Assembly: GCA_964036275.1 (NCBI GenBank)
Contig: OZ038436.1
Coordinates: forward strand, 1,884,214-1,948,213
Length of the DNA stretch: 64,000 nt
Reading direction: 5' to 3'
Source of the DNA: Litoditis marina
Lineage: Eukaryota; Nematoda; Chromadorea; Rhabditida; Rhabditidae
The position numbers and the translations under genes were made by a program. Within the stretch, counting starts at the first letter, position 1, and each line of letters opens with the position of its first letter. Positions 36,216 through 49,278 of the stretch are shown piece by piece. Below the pieces are notes generated by a model, which was not told where the DNA came from, ran no database searches, and was given only the letters and a program-made list of their open reading frames with translations.

Positions 36216-36374
36216 GTAGGGTTGTTAATCGATTATGAAAAACGTTTTTGTTTTTTGATTTTCGACTTTTCTATTTTGGCGAAATTTCAATAATTTCGAT
36301 TTTCGATCTCAAGATCAAAAAATGCGACTTTTTCGACGTTGAACGATTTTCGATGTCGATCTTAACAATCCTAC
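36216..36374. mobile_element. 159-bp MITE with TTAATA target duplication
   Basis: Ends GTAGGGTTGTTAATCGA and TCGATCTTAACAATCCTAC are inverted copies. TTAATA lies immediately outside on both sides (36,210-36,215 and 36,375-36,380). The interior is rich in TTTTCGA words. Superfamily unknown. Confidence 0.8.
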
Positions 36375-36380
36375 TTAATA

Positions 36381-38280
36381 GGCATTCCAGTGTAAAAAGA
36401 TTGTAGTGTGATGAATTTTAAATAAAGTGAACAGAGTGGTTTGTGAAATAAATTTTAATTTCAATCGAGTACTCAGACAGAACCTGCAGGGTAGTTAGAG
36501 GGGGACATAAGGGGGCGTGGCTTATTGGTTCAGGCCTGGCTCGAAAAATCAATGCTGCGCGCCAGCTTTTAGGTCTTAAATGCGGTGAAACTGCGGTTTA
36601 GCTTTGATAAAAATGAATTTTGAGTGAAAAATGAAAATTTGTGTGAAATTCACATCCAAAAGTATATATTTTCTCATCGTTTGTTGAAAGATGAAGAAGT
36701 TCTGTTTTTGGAAAATGGGACTTGGGGGGGGGTACTTAGTCCGGAGTTGGTTACCGCAAGACTTGGTACCAGATTTTCCACGGGCAACTCCCCCCGAGAT
36801 TTGTCATAGCAGTCAATGAAGAGTGTGGTGAAACTGTTCTTAATGTGGAATAAAACACGAAAATGGGGTAGTAGTCGAAGCAAAGACTGTTGCACCGCAA
36901 CTAGTGCTACAATGCTGTGAATGACTGGAGTTTCTCTGAGATGTGGTGTAGACTTAATTGGCTAATTGCCCGAACCACTATTTGGGTATGTGGTGACGAG
37001 GTCACTTGGACATTGGGAAACTACGATATGAGATACCTGTAATCTGTTATTAGAGCTACGATAACTAACCGCTTGTTAATTGGAGAACACAGTTTCTGAT
37101 GATGGTTATCTCAACAAAACCTGCCAAAAAACACGGGAAAATTGAGAATCTGATAAAAGTTGAATAAACGTCGAACCTGTGAGAGCGTTCGTTATGTACC
37201 ACATTTCAGAAATTCAGAAAAAGATAACTTAATTGATTATTCAACAGACAATTCGTCACGAACCTGCGCCGAGATCCAACTTGAAATATAGTTAGCTATT
37301 ACCTACCGTGTGGCGTTATACTAGAAGTAATTTGAGTAGTCACGTGAAGTTAGAATTCGGTATGATATACCTGTAGTTCTCATACAGCTGAGAGCAATTA
37401 GCAACTATGAGATTTTCACATTTCCAAATAGACCTTGGCATCATGCCAATGACGATTCCAGAACTTCTGGGAAAGTAAGTGTTGTCTTGAAAATTCACCT
37501 TTTGCCCAACATAACTCACAATTTGAAAAGTCTTAGGTTTTATTTCTATAACTGTCATTTTAAAGTTTTGTCATGTTAATTGAACTTCTAATCGGTGAGG
37601 ACTATGAAAGAAAATAACGAAATTAGAATATACGATTGGGAAATGGGAAGATCGATGGTAGAAAAGAGATGTTTTCCATTTCAGCGATGGGCCAAGACGA
37701 TTGATTCGCAGACGTGCTGTGTTTGTTGTTATCAATTGTGGCTCGAATATCTTCAGGTGTATGCAAATCGAACTACAAAGATAATCTCACACAGCAAAAC
37801 ATCGGATACTTCAGTTCATGATTGAGGCAGTATAGGGGAGCAAAATAACTAAGTCATGAAACGTGGTTGATCTTTAAACACACTGATTTTTTATTTAAGA
37901 CATGTCTGCGTACACAGCGAAAAGTGATTTATACAGTATTCTCTCGCCTCTCCGTTGGCCACCACTATACCAGTTCATTTTTTGTAGTTGGAAAATCTGG
38001 GGATGAATATATCGATGTGTTATTCGTATGTGGGAAATACGGGGGGTCGGTGGTATATGGTGGGGTAGTACACTACTACCGAGTTACCTGGATGGCCATA
38101 AAGGAACACCATATTGTAACATAATGAAGTGAATGAATACATCTTAGAATCTTGAATCTTGATTTCAATTTCACTCGACAAAAACTTGCTGGTTTGCCTG
38201 TTGACGGCGTCAAGTCTCCAAAATCCATGAGAACGTCTTTCAAGACTTGACATTTACATATTTATTCATTCGAATGAGCT
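36381..38280. other. Unassigned sequence with repeat fragments
   Basis: About 37,900-38,000 resembles 62,430-62,520 inverted or direct in parts (GCGTACACAGC...ATACAGTA). About 38,160-38,270 resembles 24,970-25,070. No credible gene; the longest frames are under 95 codons. Confidence 0.4.
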
Positions 38281-38289
38281 TCATTTCTA

Positions 38290-38930
38290 CCTGTGCTCGT
38301 AAATATTTCCCAGTTGAGTTTAGCTTAGGAACTGCAGTTTCTGCTGAATATTTCATTATACATATTTTCTAAATGATGTCCCCAAGAGGCTGTAGATGTA
38401 GCTGGTGGCACCCAACAAGCTATAGTTTTCGTCCTCCCAAATAAGATTGGGCAGCGTTCTATTTTTGCTCCAAGAAACAGTTCCGCCAGTTCTCTGTGAT
38501 TGGCTAACTACGAGAGCGGGATCATTCAGGCCGCAAATAAACAGAGACAGTCTGCGTCTCTCTGATCTGCACACTCTCTCCCCGAATCCACCAACTAACT
38601 CTGAGCTGTCGCACTTCCTGAGAGTGAAAGCCACGTTTTACCATTTTCGAAACTTGTAACACAGTGAACAATCTGCTGGAACATTTAATGGTACGTTGCC
38701 AAAGTGGAGAAAAAGTACCAGACTTTTATAAACAACATTACGACCTTTACATTTTGTACTTTCCATAACTTTCGATTACATAACTGGTTCGAACGGTTTG
38801 GGAAGCGTAAGTAAACCCACCGAAACACTGCAGTGCGCTTATTCGAGATGAAGAACACAACACATTCCGAATTCATCTTCTCTTTTCAATTTGTTCCGAG
38901 AGAAGTCGTTTTTCACAAGAAATGCACCAT
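38290..38930 (-). repeat. Inverted copy of 13,560-14,190
   Basis: Contains the segment from CCAGTTGAGTT through GATGTCCCCAAGAGGCTG to GCACTGCAGTGTTTCGG in reverse order. Its inner ~140 bp are also present, diverged, at 32,860-32,998, so this end of the palindrome is duplicated around the protease region. Confidence 0.75.
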
Positions 38931-39900
38931 AAGTAATATTCTCATTTTAAAACCACTTCATTTGAGTAATTTGTATTTTATTCTCAGTTTTTACCTTCAT
39001 TTTGAAAATTTAAATACGATAAGCTGGTGAACCGACAAAGGTGATTGTGTATTGTCTTATTTAGTCTTATAAAACATTTCTCATAATAAAGTATATTTCA
39101 GTAATTCTCCTCACTAGATTTGAAAAGTGAAAACCAGACAAAACATGACAACACCAAATTTCGGTGTTGAGCTACCTTTTGGGTTCACGTAGTTGGGTCA
39201 ATTTTTAGCCAATACTGTATAGTAGTTTTTTGAACCTATGCAGACATGAGACGAGGGAAAACGTTCTCATAACGACTAGGTACACAACTGTTTCGAACTT
39301 GTCACCGGTAACCCGCCCAAAACGTGCGTTGGAATGGTGATGAAAAAGAAGTTTTCCAGTTTTAATAAAGCTCATTACTTCAACGTTTTTGCCATTTTTA
39401 TACAATTGATTCCTTTTCTCGTCCCGCGGTGATTTCCTCCTCTTTTTTGTGAGCAGGTGTTTGTAATTAAAACAACAAGGTTACCGTTTCGTACGCAACT
39501 TCACTTGTGCGACATTTTTGGAAAAACAGAGAAGATGGATAATTGAAAACTAGATGAACTGGTCGGGTTTGTGTGTCTGTAAGGTTCTGCAGACATTTGA
39601 ATCTTGAAACTGATCAAAAACGCCCCATTCAGTGGGATACAACAACTTCCCTTTGGAGCACATTTCGTTCAAGAAATACATCTTACTGAATCTGCAAAAA
39701 ATGCACTCCGAGTATCAAATCGGACTCTGACTCGTCATTACATAGAGACAATGAAACACTCAGCCCGATCAGAGTTTTGTATTTTTCGTTACGCAACCAA
39801 GCGAAACGTTAATTGGTCGTTGAACTTTTATTGTTAACAATCCACATCAAATGTGAGCAAAATGTTGCTGTGACTCCTGAAGAAAAGTCTGAATGCTGGA
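38931..39900 (+). repeat. Direct copy of 22,510-23,560
   Basis: Same order as the palindrome's central-right part, including AACACCTGCTCAC-type and GGATACAACAACTTCCC segments. It was partly shortened. Confidence 0.75.
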
Positions 39901-40170
39901 AAAATTAGAGAATGTAAAGGTGGTGATCCGCTTACTTGAAGGATTTGGCTTCTGTTTATTTTGATTTTTCATTCATTTGAGCAATATTTTAGATATTTTT
40001 CACGATCTTAAATGAGCCAATGAACGTTATCAAAGAAAAAGTAAATCAATTTAGTGATTTTCAAATTTTGATGTCATGTAGTAATCAGTTATTTTTAATT
40101 CAGCTTTACTACAACTCTTGAACACAGTAAGCTAGTTTGTAAACTTCAGAGAAAGAACATTATACTTTCA

Positions 40171-40197
40171 CCCCCCCCCCCCCCCCCCCCCCCCCCC
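40171..40197. repeat. Poly-C run (27 C) followed by GGGGG
   Basis: Uninterrupted homopolymer. Its length may be inaccurate in the assembly. Confidence 0.9.
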
Positions 40198-41586
40198 GGG
40201 GGAACGTTACATGGATGATTTCCAAAATAAAGTTTTAAGAGTGGAATCTATTGTTAACGATTGTCAGACGTGATCATAATGCTGATCTGTTTTAGTTTTA
40301 CACAGTCATTACTGGTATATTAAGTTATGAATTTAAAAATCAGTAAATTGCAATAAAATTGAGAGATTAGATTTTCCGTTATTTTTTTTCACGTTTTGTT
40401 CTACAGCTATATCTTCTTCATTATGTTTCCAGGAAAAATTAAAAAAGTGGTAAAGAGAAAAGAAAATTAAAATCAAGTCATTGCTTAAACGTTGTTGTGA
40501 AACAATTAAAGCTATTGACACTTTTATTGTCGAAAATGTTCATCTAACGTGAAAGAGACCTCTAACGCATCGCAATGTTGCACCACCTGTATTCATAGTG
40601 TACCAGGAGTTCGCAACAATATTTAGCACATACTTGGTACAGAGAATAAAAAAAACTTGAGGATCAGGCCTCTCGTTTCACCCTGAAAACGTCTATTTGT
40701 CAGACCGTTTTTTTTTTCAAAAATTGTATTTAATTGAATTAATAGTTAACTAAATGTAATCGGTGTCCATGTCTCGCTGTGTATGGACCTCGACATGCTG
40801 TAGTTTGAAGCTTCGAACGAAAATACTCGGTAAATTCTGTTCAATACACCAGCTGACTGAGCGCCCGTCTTTCCACGTTCTTAACAATAGGCCTTAGCTA
40901 CTCTGTCAAAAAAGTGCATTTGATCGAGAGGTCGAGACCCCAATCAATTTTTGAGTCCCGATGTTTACAACTTCCAAACTCGAAATTTTGTGACGCGATT
41001 TGTCAAAAAAACATTTTTGGAAAAATGATCGGCTGGTATAATGATTACAGTACCTCAACCTACTTTATATTACGTAAAAGTGATGAAAAGGTATACGTTT
41101 TTCGTGTTTGAGAATAGTTCCAGGTTCCGACAAAGTGCAAATGTAAGTTAGTGAAAAGTGGTTAGCGTCGCCTGCAAAAATGTAGAAAGTGGCCCTGACT
41201 AAAACCTGTAGTCTGATCTGCATACTCATTATCATTCGAACATTAAAGGAACATTATAGATGGTGAATCACAACTGAACACACGGACACCAAACACAGCA
41301 GCAATTCTCACATTGCACAGATTTTTCAAGTTATGCACATTTACATCTTATCTAGATCGTTCGCTGAAAGGATTGTCTACCAAATCGGAGGCCGTTATAT
41401 ACAATAGTCACGAAACATTGAACTGTGGGAATGCAATTGGTTTTCCCGTAGGAAGAAATCCTCTCAATTTACGGTGCAGTGCTCGCGAGTTCACTACAAA
41501 TTCGTAAAATTTCCTAGAATCTTTGATTAAAAATAGACTCATTGTCGTGAAAGAGTCACACCTCGTAAAAGAGTCACACCGTAAAA

Positions 41587-41738
41587 GGCAGCAAAAAGTA
41601 TGAACGCAGAGTTGGCAGCAGATTGTTGCTGCTTGCTGCCGACAGCAAGTCTTGCAGTCGGCAGCACGATCGATAATCACACTTTGCATGTTGCTGCTGC
41701 TGCTGCCAGAGTTGGCAGCAAAAAGTATGAACCCTGCC
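41587..41738. mobile_element. 152-bp CTGCC MITE inside X (unit 1)
   Basis: Ends are GGCAGCAAAAAGTATGAAC and its inverse GTTCATACTTTTTGCTGCC. It is an internally deleted relative of 26,270-28,502. Identical copies lie at 47,702-47,853, 53,816-53,967 and 59,936-60,087. The copy of X in attractin intron 2 lacks it. Confidence 0.85.
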
Positions 41739-41971
41739 CTACTGATGTGCGCCCACTAGTCACTGGCAGATTTCGGTAACCTAGTCAGATAGCAAAAAAA
41801 AAGTCAAAAGAACGATTACAAATCATTTGAGAATATGAATATTTCAGCAAACTAGAAGAGAAACACATACTCTTTCAAACCACGGGAAAGGGAATATTAG
41901 TAATATGGGCTTAACACGATACTTTGTAAGGGTAATCGAGAACTATAATGTTAAGGAGAACGGAGTTGGTG

Positions 41972-41998
41972 TATAAACAATGTGTGCAACGTTTGAGT
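41972..41998 (+). promoter_or_regulatory. TATAAA + GTGCAACGTTTGAGT motif in X
   Basis: TATAAA starts 12 bp before GTGCAACGTTTGAGT. It is repeated at the same place in units 2-4 (near 48,087, 54,201 and 60,321). Same architecture as 19,495-19,520. Confidence 0.35.
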
Positions 41999-43163
41999 GG
42001 ATTGATCAGTCGTTGATCACTTGTCAGCATGTGAGAGAGTGTGTAGGTCAAAGATGAGCAGACAGAACGCGCCCCATCCAAACCTTGCCCCTTACGGAGT
42101 TGATTGTATGGTGTCCATATCGGTCATGTAGTCAACTAGATAGCTAAGTGTTTTATGCCAGAACATCCGTCACTGAAACGATCAAATTTTGGGGCGAAAA
42201 GTTCTATGAGATTGAATAAACCACGATCGATTAATTTACACACTATAACCAATGTTTCACTCACAAAATGCCATTGCTACAGGGAAGTAGACTCGGATTC
42301 GGTTGAAATTCCAAGGCGGGTCGGATTTACATGAAATCAAATCGAATTCTGCCTGAACTTTTCTTTTTGCTGCTCTGATGTTTTTGATTTCTGTGAGCTT
42401 TTGCTGCAGTTAAGAGATTTCTGAGCTATGTCACAACTATTATTCCGTCCAACCATTTAACTTTTTATGCAGAAAACGCTCCAGTAATAACTCACCCTTT
42501 TAGGTTTCCAATCTAAACAGTTAGCGCAACGTTTAGTGGAATTGAAGAGACTCAACTAAATCAGTTGAGACACGCCTCGAGTGAGTTTTCGCATTATGAA
42601 ACGTGAGTGAACGGTCACCCTTTATAAATACAATAAATACAGTATCATCATGGTTTTCGCGCCGTCTACTCTCTTGTTTGTTTCATTAGTCAACTACAAA
42701 ACATCTTTGTGATAGTTGTTGGTGGTTCAGTGGTTTTGGTTGAGATATAGAACGGGCGAGGATAAACAATTGATACTTGTAGAGTGACAAGTAGATGTCC
42801 AAGGAGAAACTCTGATTCCATACATACTAAGACAAATAATAACAGAGTTAGGGTTCACATCATCTTTATGTTCCAGTAAACCATACAAATAAACTAAATA
42901 ATAGGCCCTTGGGAATGTGCTTTTATTAATTCTATTGTCTTGATTCTCTTGTTGTCGAAATATAATCTATTTAAGCTTTTTAGATCTATTTAGCATAGAT
43001 CTGCTTTTGTACTTGATTGAGTGGTCCACTTGATATTGTGACAGAAGTTTGAGTCAAAGGCAGAGGGTTGGTGAGAAGAAGAGCAAGTAGACGAACTGTT
43101 GAGAACTGTCTGCTCTGGCCAAAACGCCTCTTTTATACTTTTTCTAGACTCTTACTTACTTAG

Positions 43164-46100
43164 TTACTTAGTTGTCCCGTGCCTCAGGGAGCGGTTGCTC
43201 TTCTGCGGGACCCAATTTGCTTTCCATTTCGATCTATCTTGTGCCAGGCTGGACCAATGAAGGAGACCCGCCCGAACTGTTCCACTGTGCCTGTTCAGGA
43301 AAAGCTTAAAAGAGTTATTTCTGTGTGCCAACGAGTCGGACCAACGCATGGGAGGACGGCCAACTGGGCGGCGTACGTCCCTGGGGTACCAGGTCGCGGT
43401 AGATGTGGACCATCTGTCGTCTTGTCTTCTCATGAGGTGACCGGCCCATCTGTGCTTATTCGAGTTGGCTTGTACGATTATATCGTTAACTCCTGTCATC
43501 GCTCGAATGTCGGAGTTGTGGAGATGTCTGTCGCGTTGAACTCTCAGCGGGATTCCGACCATTTTCCGTTCGAGAGCAGCTTGAGTTACTCTGAGGTGGT
43601 TTTCGGAGGCCGCGGTAAGGGCCCAGGTTTCGGATCCGTAGGTGATTGCTGGGAGGACGTGGGTGTTGAAAAGAGACCGTTTCAAGTTGGAGTCGGAAGA
43701 GGTCGAGATGACCGGCATGATGTTGTATAGTGCAGCCCATCCGGCGCTTCTTCGTCGGGATAATTCGTGCGTGAGGTCGTTCGACATGTTGATCGATCTC
43801 CCTAGGAAGGTATAACGATCGACTCTCTCGATGTTGGACTGCCCGACTCTTAGCTCGGCGTTGGAGGGGACGAAGTTAGACATGTACTGGGTCTTCTTCA
43901 AATTTATCTCCAGACCAACTGCGCGGCCGACTGTATCTAGTTCGTTGAGGGAGGAGCTGGCTTCGGCTAGGGATTTGCTGAAGATAACTATGTCGTCGGC
44001 AAATCGTAGATGGTGTAGTTGGCGGCCGTTGATTCTGATCCCTCGTAGCTGTCGGAGTGGGTTGGTGTCAAGGTCGTGTTTCTGCCAGTTGAGGTTCCGG
44101 AGGGCATGTTCGAGGACTGCGCTAAAGATCGTTGGGGAAATGGGGTCACCTTGGCGGGCGCCTCTGTTGATCGGGATTGTGAGTTTCCTGTCGTAGAGGC
44201 GGATAGTAGTCGAGGTGCCGGATAAACACTTTCCCAAGATCTTCAAGTATTGGTGGTGGACTCCTTGATTTTCCAGGGCTCGAAGTATCGGTATAACTTC
44301 AACGGAGTCGAAGGCCTTTTTGTAGTCTACGAAAGTCAAGACCAGGTCGATCTTGTGTTCTCGGCAGGCCTCGATGACCCTCGTGACTGTTTGGATATTG
44401 TCCATTGTACTAAAGCCAGGACGAAAGCCCGTCTGCTCCAGGGGTTGTTCCGAGTCCAAGGTTTTCCGCACCCGCGCCAGGATAATTTTGGAGAAGATCT
44501 TGTACATCACTGGAAGGCTGGTTATTGGACGGTAGTTGCCTATATCCTCCTTGTCGCCCTTTTTGAAGATCAGCGACATAGATGACGTCTTCCAGGCGGT
44601 CGGGATGGATCCGGCTGCGAGGTAAACCGAGAAACGTTCGGCCAGAGCTGTGTGTAGTTCGTGGCCCATGGATTTGATTTCGTCGATCGAGATCTTGTCA
44701 GGACCGCTCGCTTTGCCACTTGCCGAAGACTCGATTGCCGATCTGACTTCGCTTGGGAGTACGAAGGGGACTGCTTCGGCGTCCTGTGGTTGTTGGGGTG
44801 CGAAGTTAGGTCCTTGCCAAGAGGAACTGTACAGGTTGGAGTAGAATTTCACGAACTCTTCCTCAATTCCTCTGCGGGATGTTATTCTGACGCCGTCGGG
44901 ATTCTTGATGGAAGGTATTAGTAGTTGGTGTTCGGCGAGTCTGCGGGAGGTAGTTTTCAGGCTCTTGCGAAGTTCAGCAGCAAGCAACAGTCTCGAGGTG
45001 CGGTATTGATTGTGATCGTCCTTGATGCGGCGTCTACATTCTTTCGAGAGAGAGGCAAAGGCTACAGGGTCCCGGTTAGGAGTATCCCGTAGAATACTTC
45101 TCTGGGCGAGGAGAAGCTTGGTGGCTTGCGAAATCCGATCATTCGAGTGGGAAGCAGAGGGTTGTCTATGAGCAGAAGTGATGGCTTTCAGGTGTGTCAC
45201 GAAATCGTCGTACTCTTCCGAGATGTCCACCATAGAAGACGGGAGCAGGGTGGCAATTCGCGGATCGAGGGCGAGAGTGGCGCGGTTCAACTGAAGCGAA
45301 GGGCCGAGCTGCCTAGCGATCTTAGACTTCCGGACGAAGGCGTTGTCAATCACAAGAGTAGCACGGATAGCTCGGTGGTCGCTGCCAGTGTGAAGGTGGT
45401 GGAGGTGTTCAATATTCCCATATGGAATTCAGGCGATTCGTCAGGACAAAATCAATTTCCCGTCTTGAGCTGTCATTGGGAGACGCGTGTGTCCATCTAT
45501 CGTTGAGGTTCTTTCTGAAGAAAGAGTTGGCATGGTATAGGTGTTCGCTTTCGATGAAGGAGGCCAAACGATCACCGCAGGAATTCCTTGTGTCATTCGA
45601 GTGAGGGCCTACGAAGGTTTCGGAGGGGCTGGTGCGGCAACCGATGGTGGAATTGAAATCGCCTTGTACCACCTTGAAGAGACTTCTGTCGCCGTGGAGG
45701 GCGTTCTGGATATCTTCATAGAATGTGGCATGATCTTCTTCATCGGCGTCAGCCGTGGGAGCTTAGACCTGGACTATGGAGATGGAAGTTGACTTGGCTT
45801 CTAGACGGAGACGAGCGACTCTCGGGGAATAGTGGACAACGTCGACGATTCTTGAGGTCATGTGGGATGCGACGATGAAGCCGACTCCGCTGGATGTGGA
45901 ACCGGGAGCGCGAGGGCCCAGGATGACTTGGTGGCCGTTGTTCCATCTGGTCGATAGAGATTCCTTGCGTTTTGTTTCAGAGAGACCGATGACATCGAAC
46001 TTGATTTGCAACAACTCAGACAACAGAAGGCTTAGTTGGGAGTCGGAGCAGATGGAGCGAGTGTTGTAGGACAGCAGATGAAGCCTCTCCTTATTGTTAT

Positions 46101-46257
46101 GTCGGCGTAGGTGGCGGGATAGGGGGGGTTTCGGTGAAGGCGGTGGATCGGTAGACAGCCTGGTAACCTGAGATTGGATGGCCTCTGGCTCTCCCCTTCT
46201 TGTCCCACGCTGTCGTACGGGGAGGGGTGAGCCTGCAGGTGACTGAGGCGCGCGCAA
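43164..46257 (-). pseudogene. RTE endonuclease-reverse transcriptase, copy 1 (two lesions)
   Basis: Same protein as copies 2 and 3, but a C-to-A change makes the codon after YVQV-region residue 164 a stop (TAA at 45,763-45,765). An extra C in the run near 45,417-45,419 then shifts the frame within the endonuclease domain. Residues 302-1,030, including the whole reverse transcriptase, stay open (43,164-45,353). The copy is therefore inactive, while its neighbours are intact. Confidence 0.9.
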
Positions 46258-46347
46258 ATTGTTTTTAGCAATTGGGTGTCATTCCCCGGTCCGCGAGCCA
46301 GGCGGCGACCGAGTCACTCCAGGGGGGTCAAGCCCTAGAGACGACGT

Positions 46348-46476
46348 TTGCCAACGTTTAGCCTACCGATAAGGACTCCAGGGAGCAATGGTGACCAGCC
46401 TTTGAACCCGGTTAAAATTTATCCTACGGTAGTTACCAGGGGACACCGCGAGGAGGCGTTTAGCAATCATCCACCC
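46348..46476 (-). ncRNA. HDV-like self-cleaving ribozyme, LINE copy 1
   Basis: Predicted from sequence, numbering from G1 = 46,476. P1 nt 1-8 (U4 bulged) with 33-39. P2 nt 11-17 (UUGCUAA) with 123-129 (UUGGCAA). P3 GCC 20-22 with GGU 30-32. L3 UCCUCGC 23-29. P1.1 GG 40-41 with CC 24-25. P4 CUACCG 45-50 with CGGUAG 109-114. J4/2 GCUAAACG, with candidate catalytic C116. The cleavage site coincides with the first base of the LINE. Such ribozymes are known at the 5' ends of R2 and RTE elements, where they free the RNA from upstream transcript. Confidence 0.75.
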
Positions 46477-47701
46477 AGAGATTAGATTTTCCGTTATTTT
46501 TTTTCACGTTTTGTTCTACAGCTATATCTTCTTCATTATGTTTCCAGGAAAAATTAAAAAAGTGGTAAAGAGAAAAGAAAATTAAAATCAAGTCATTGCT
46601 TAAACGTTGTTGTGAAACAATTAAAGCTATTGACACTTTTATTGTCGAAAATGTTCATCTAACGTTAAAGAGACCTCTAACGCATCGCAATGTTGCACCA
46701 CCTGTATTCATAGTGTACCAGGAGTTCGCAACAATATTTAGCACATACTTGGTACAGAGAATAAAAAAAACTTGAGGATCAGGCCTCTCGTTTCACCCTG
46801 AAAACGTCTATTTGTCAGACCGTTTTTTTTTTCAAAAATTGTATTTAATTGAATTAATAGTTAACTAAATGTAATCGGTGTCCATGTCTCGCTGTGTATG
46901 GACCTCGACATGCTGTAGTTTGAAGCTTCGAACGAAAATACTCGGTAAATTCTGTTCAATACACCAGCTGACTGAGCGCCCGTCTTTCCACGTTCTTAAC
47001 AATAGGCCTTAGCTACTCTGTCAAAAAAGTGCATTTGATCGAGAGGTCGAGACCCCAATCAATTTTTGAGTCCCGATGTTTACAACTTCCAAACTCGAAA
47101 TTTTGTGACGCGATTTGTCAAAAAAACATTTTTGGAAAAATGATCGGCTGGTATAATGATTACAGTACCTCAACCTACTTTATATTACGTAAAAGTGATG
47201 AAAAGGTATACGTTTTTCGTGTTTGAGAATAGTTCCAGGTTCCGACAAAGTGCAAATGTAAGTTAGTGAAAAGTGGTTAGCGTCGCCTGCAAAAATGTAG
47301 AAAGTGGCCCTGACTAAAACCTGTAGTCTGATCTGCATACTCATTATCATTCGAACATTAAAGGAACATTATAGATGGTGAATCACAACTGAACACACGG
47401 ACACCAAACACAGCAGCAATTCTCACATTGCACAGATTTTTCAAGTTATGCACATTTACATCTTATCTAGATCGTTCGCTGAAAGGATTGTCTACCAAAT
47501 CGGAGGCCGTTATATACAATAGTCACGAAACATTGAACTGTGGGAATGCAATTGGTTTTCCCGTAGGAAGAAATCCTCTCAATTTACGGTGCAGTGCTCG
47601 CGAGTTCACTACAAATTCGTAAAATTTCCTAGAATCTTTGATTAAAAATAGACTCATTGTCGTGAAAGAGTCACACCTCGTAAAAGAGTCACACCGTAAA
47701 A

Positions 47702-47853
47702 GGCAGCAAAAAGTATGAACGCAGAGTTGGCAGCAGATTGTTGCTGCTTGCTGCCGACAGCAAGTCTTGCAGTCGGCAGCACGATCGATAATCACACTTT
47801 GCATGTTGCTGCTGCTGCTGCCAGAGTTGGCAGCAAAAAGTATGAACCCTGCC
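47702..47853. mobile_element. 152-bp CTGCC MITE inside X (unit 2)
   Basis: Duplicated with the unit; see 41,587-41,738. Confidence 0.85.
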
Positions 47854-49278
47854 CTACTGATGTGCGCCCACTAGTCACTGGCAGATTTCGGTAACCTAGT
47901 CAGATAGCAAAAAAAAAGTCAAAAGAACGATTACAAATCATTTGAGAATATGAATATTTCAGCAAACTAGAAGAGAAACACATACTCTTTCAAACCACGG
48001 GAAAGGGAATATTAGTAATATGGGCTTAACACGATACTTTGTAAGGGTAATCGAGAACTATAATGTTAAGGAGAACGGAGTTGGTGTATAAACAATGTGT
48101 GCAACGTTTGAGTGGATTGATCAGTCGTTGATCACTTGTCAGCATGTGAGAGAGTGTGTAGGTCAAAGATGAGCAGACAGAACGCGCCCCATCCAAACCT
48201 TGCCCCTTACGGAGTTGATTGTATGGTGTCCATATCGGTCATGTAGTCAACTAGATAGCTAAGTGTTTTATGCCAGAACATCCGTCACTGAAACGATCAA
48301 ATTTTGGGGCGAAAAGTTCTATGAGATTGAATAAACCACGATCGATTAATTTACACACTATAACCAATGTTTCACTCACAAAATGCCATTGCTACAGGGA
48401 AGTAGACTCGGATTCGGTTGAAATTCCAAGGCGGGTCGGATTTACATGAAATCAAATCGAATTCTGCCTGAACTTTTCTTTTTGCTGCTCTGATGTTTTT
48501 GATTTCTGTGAGCTTTTGCTGCAGTTAAGAGATTTCTGAGCTATGTCACAACTATTATTCCGTCCAACCATTTAACTTTTTATGCAGAAAACGCTCCAGT
48601 AATAACTCACCCTTTTAGGTTTCCAATCTAAACAGTTAGCGCAACGTTTAGTGGAATTGAAGAGACTCAACTAAATCAGTTGAGACACGCCTCGAGTGAG
48701 TTTTCGCATTATGAAACGTGAGTGAACGGTCACCCTTTATAAATACAATAAATACAGTATCATCATGGTTTTCGCGCCGTCTACTCTCTTGTTTGTTTCA
48801 TTAGTCAACTACAAAACATCTTTGTGATAGTTGTTGGTGGTTCAGTGGTTTTGGTTGAGATATAGAACGGGCGAGGATAAACAATTGATACTTGTAGAGT
48901 GACAAGTAGATGTCCAAGGAGAAACTCTGATTCCATACATACTAAGACAAATAATAACAGAGTTAGGGTTCACATCATCTTTATGTTCCAGTAAACCATA
49001 CAAATAAACTAAATAATAGGCCCTTGGGAATGTGCTTTTATTAATTCTATTGTCTTGATTCTCTTGTTGTCGAAATATAATCTATTTAAGCTTTTTAGAT
49101 CTATTTAGCATAGATCTGCTTTTGTACTTGATTGAGTGGTCCACTTGATATTGTGACAGAAGTTTGAGTCAAAGGCAGAGGGTTGGTGAGAAGAAGAGCA
49201 AGTAGACGAACTGTTGAGAACTGTCTGCTCTGGCCAAAACGCCTCTTTTATACTTTTTCTAGACTCTTACTTACTTAG

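Larger units (their letters stand above)
40363..46476. repeat. Tandem unit 1 (X 40,363-43,151 + LINE 43,152-46,476)
   Basis: Period 6,114 bp. It differs from the others by scattered substitutions and single-base indels, and by two lesions in the LINE. Its left flank is unique sequence (GCAATAAAATTG). Confidence 0.95.
43152..46476 (-). mobile_element. RTE-type LINE, copy 1
   Basis: Full length, 3,325 bp, from the ribozyme G1 (46,476) to a (TAAG)n-type tail (43,152). The stop codon lies within the tail repeat, so there is almost no 3' UTR, as is usual for RTE elements. The 5' UTR is about 220 bp. Confidence 0.9.

Noticed and set aside
43179..45792. Plus-strand frames of up to 183 codons across each LINE (also in units 2 and 3)
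   Set aside because: They are antisense to the reverse transcriptase frame and vary with its codons; they are shadows.
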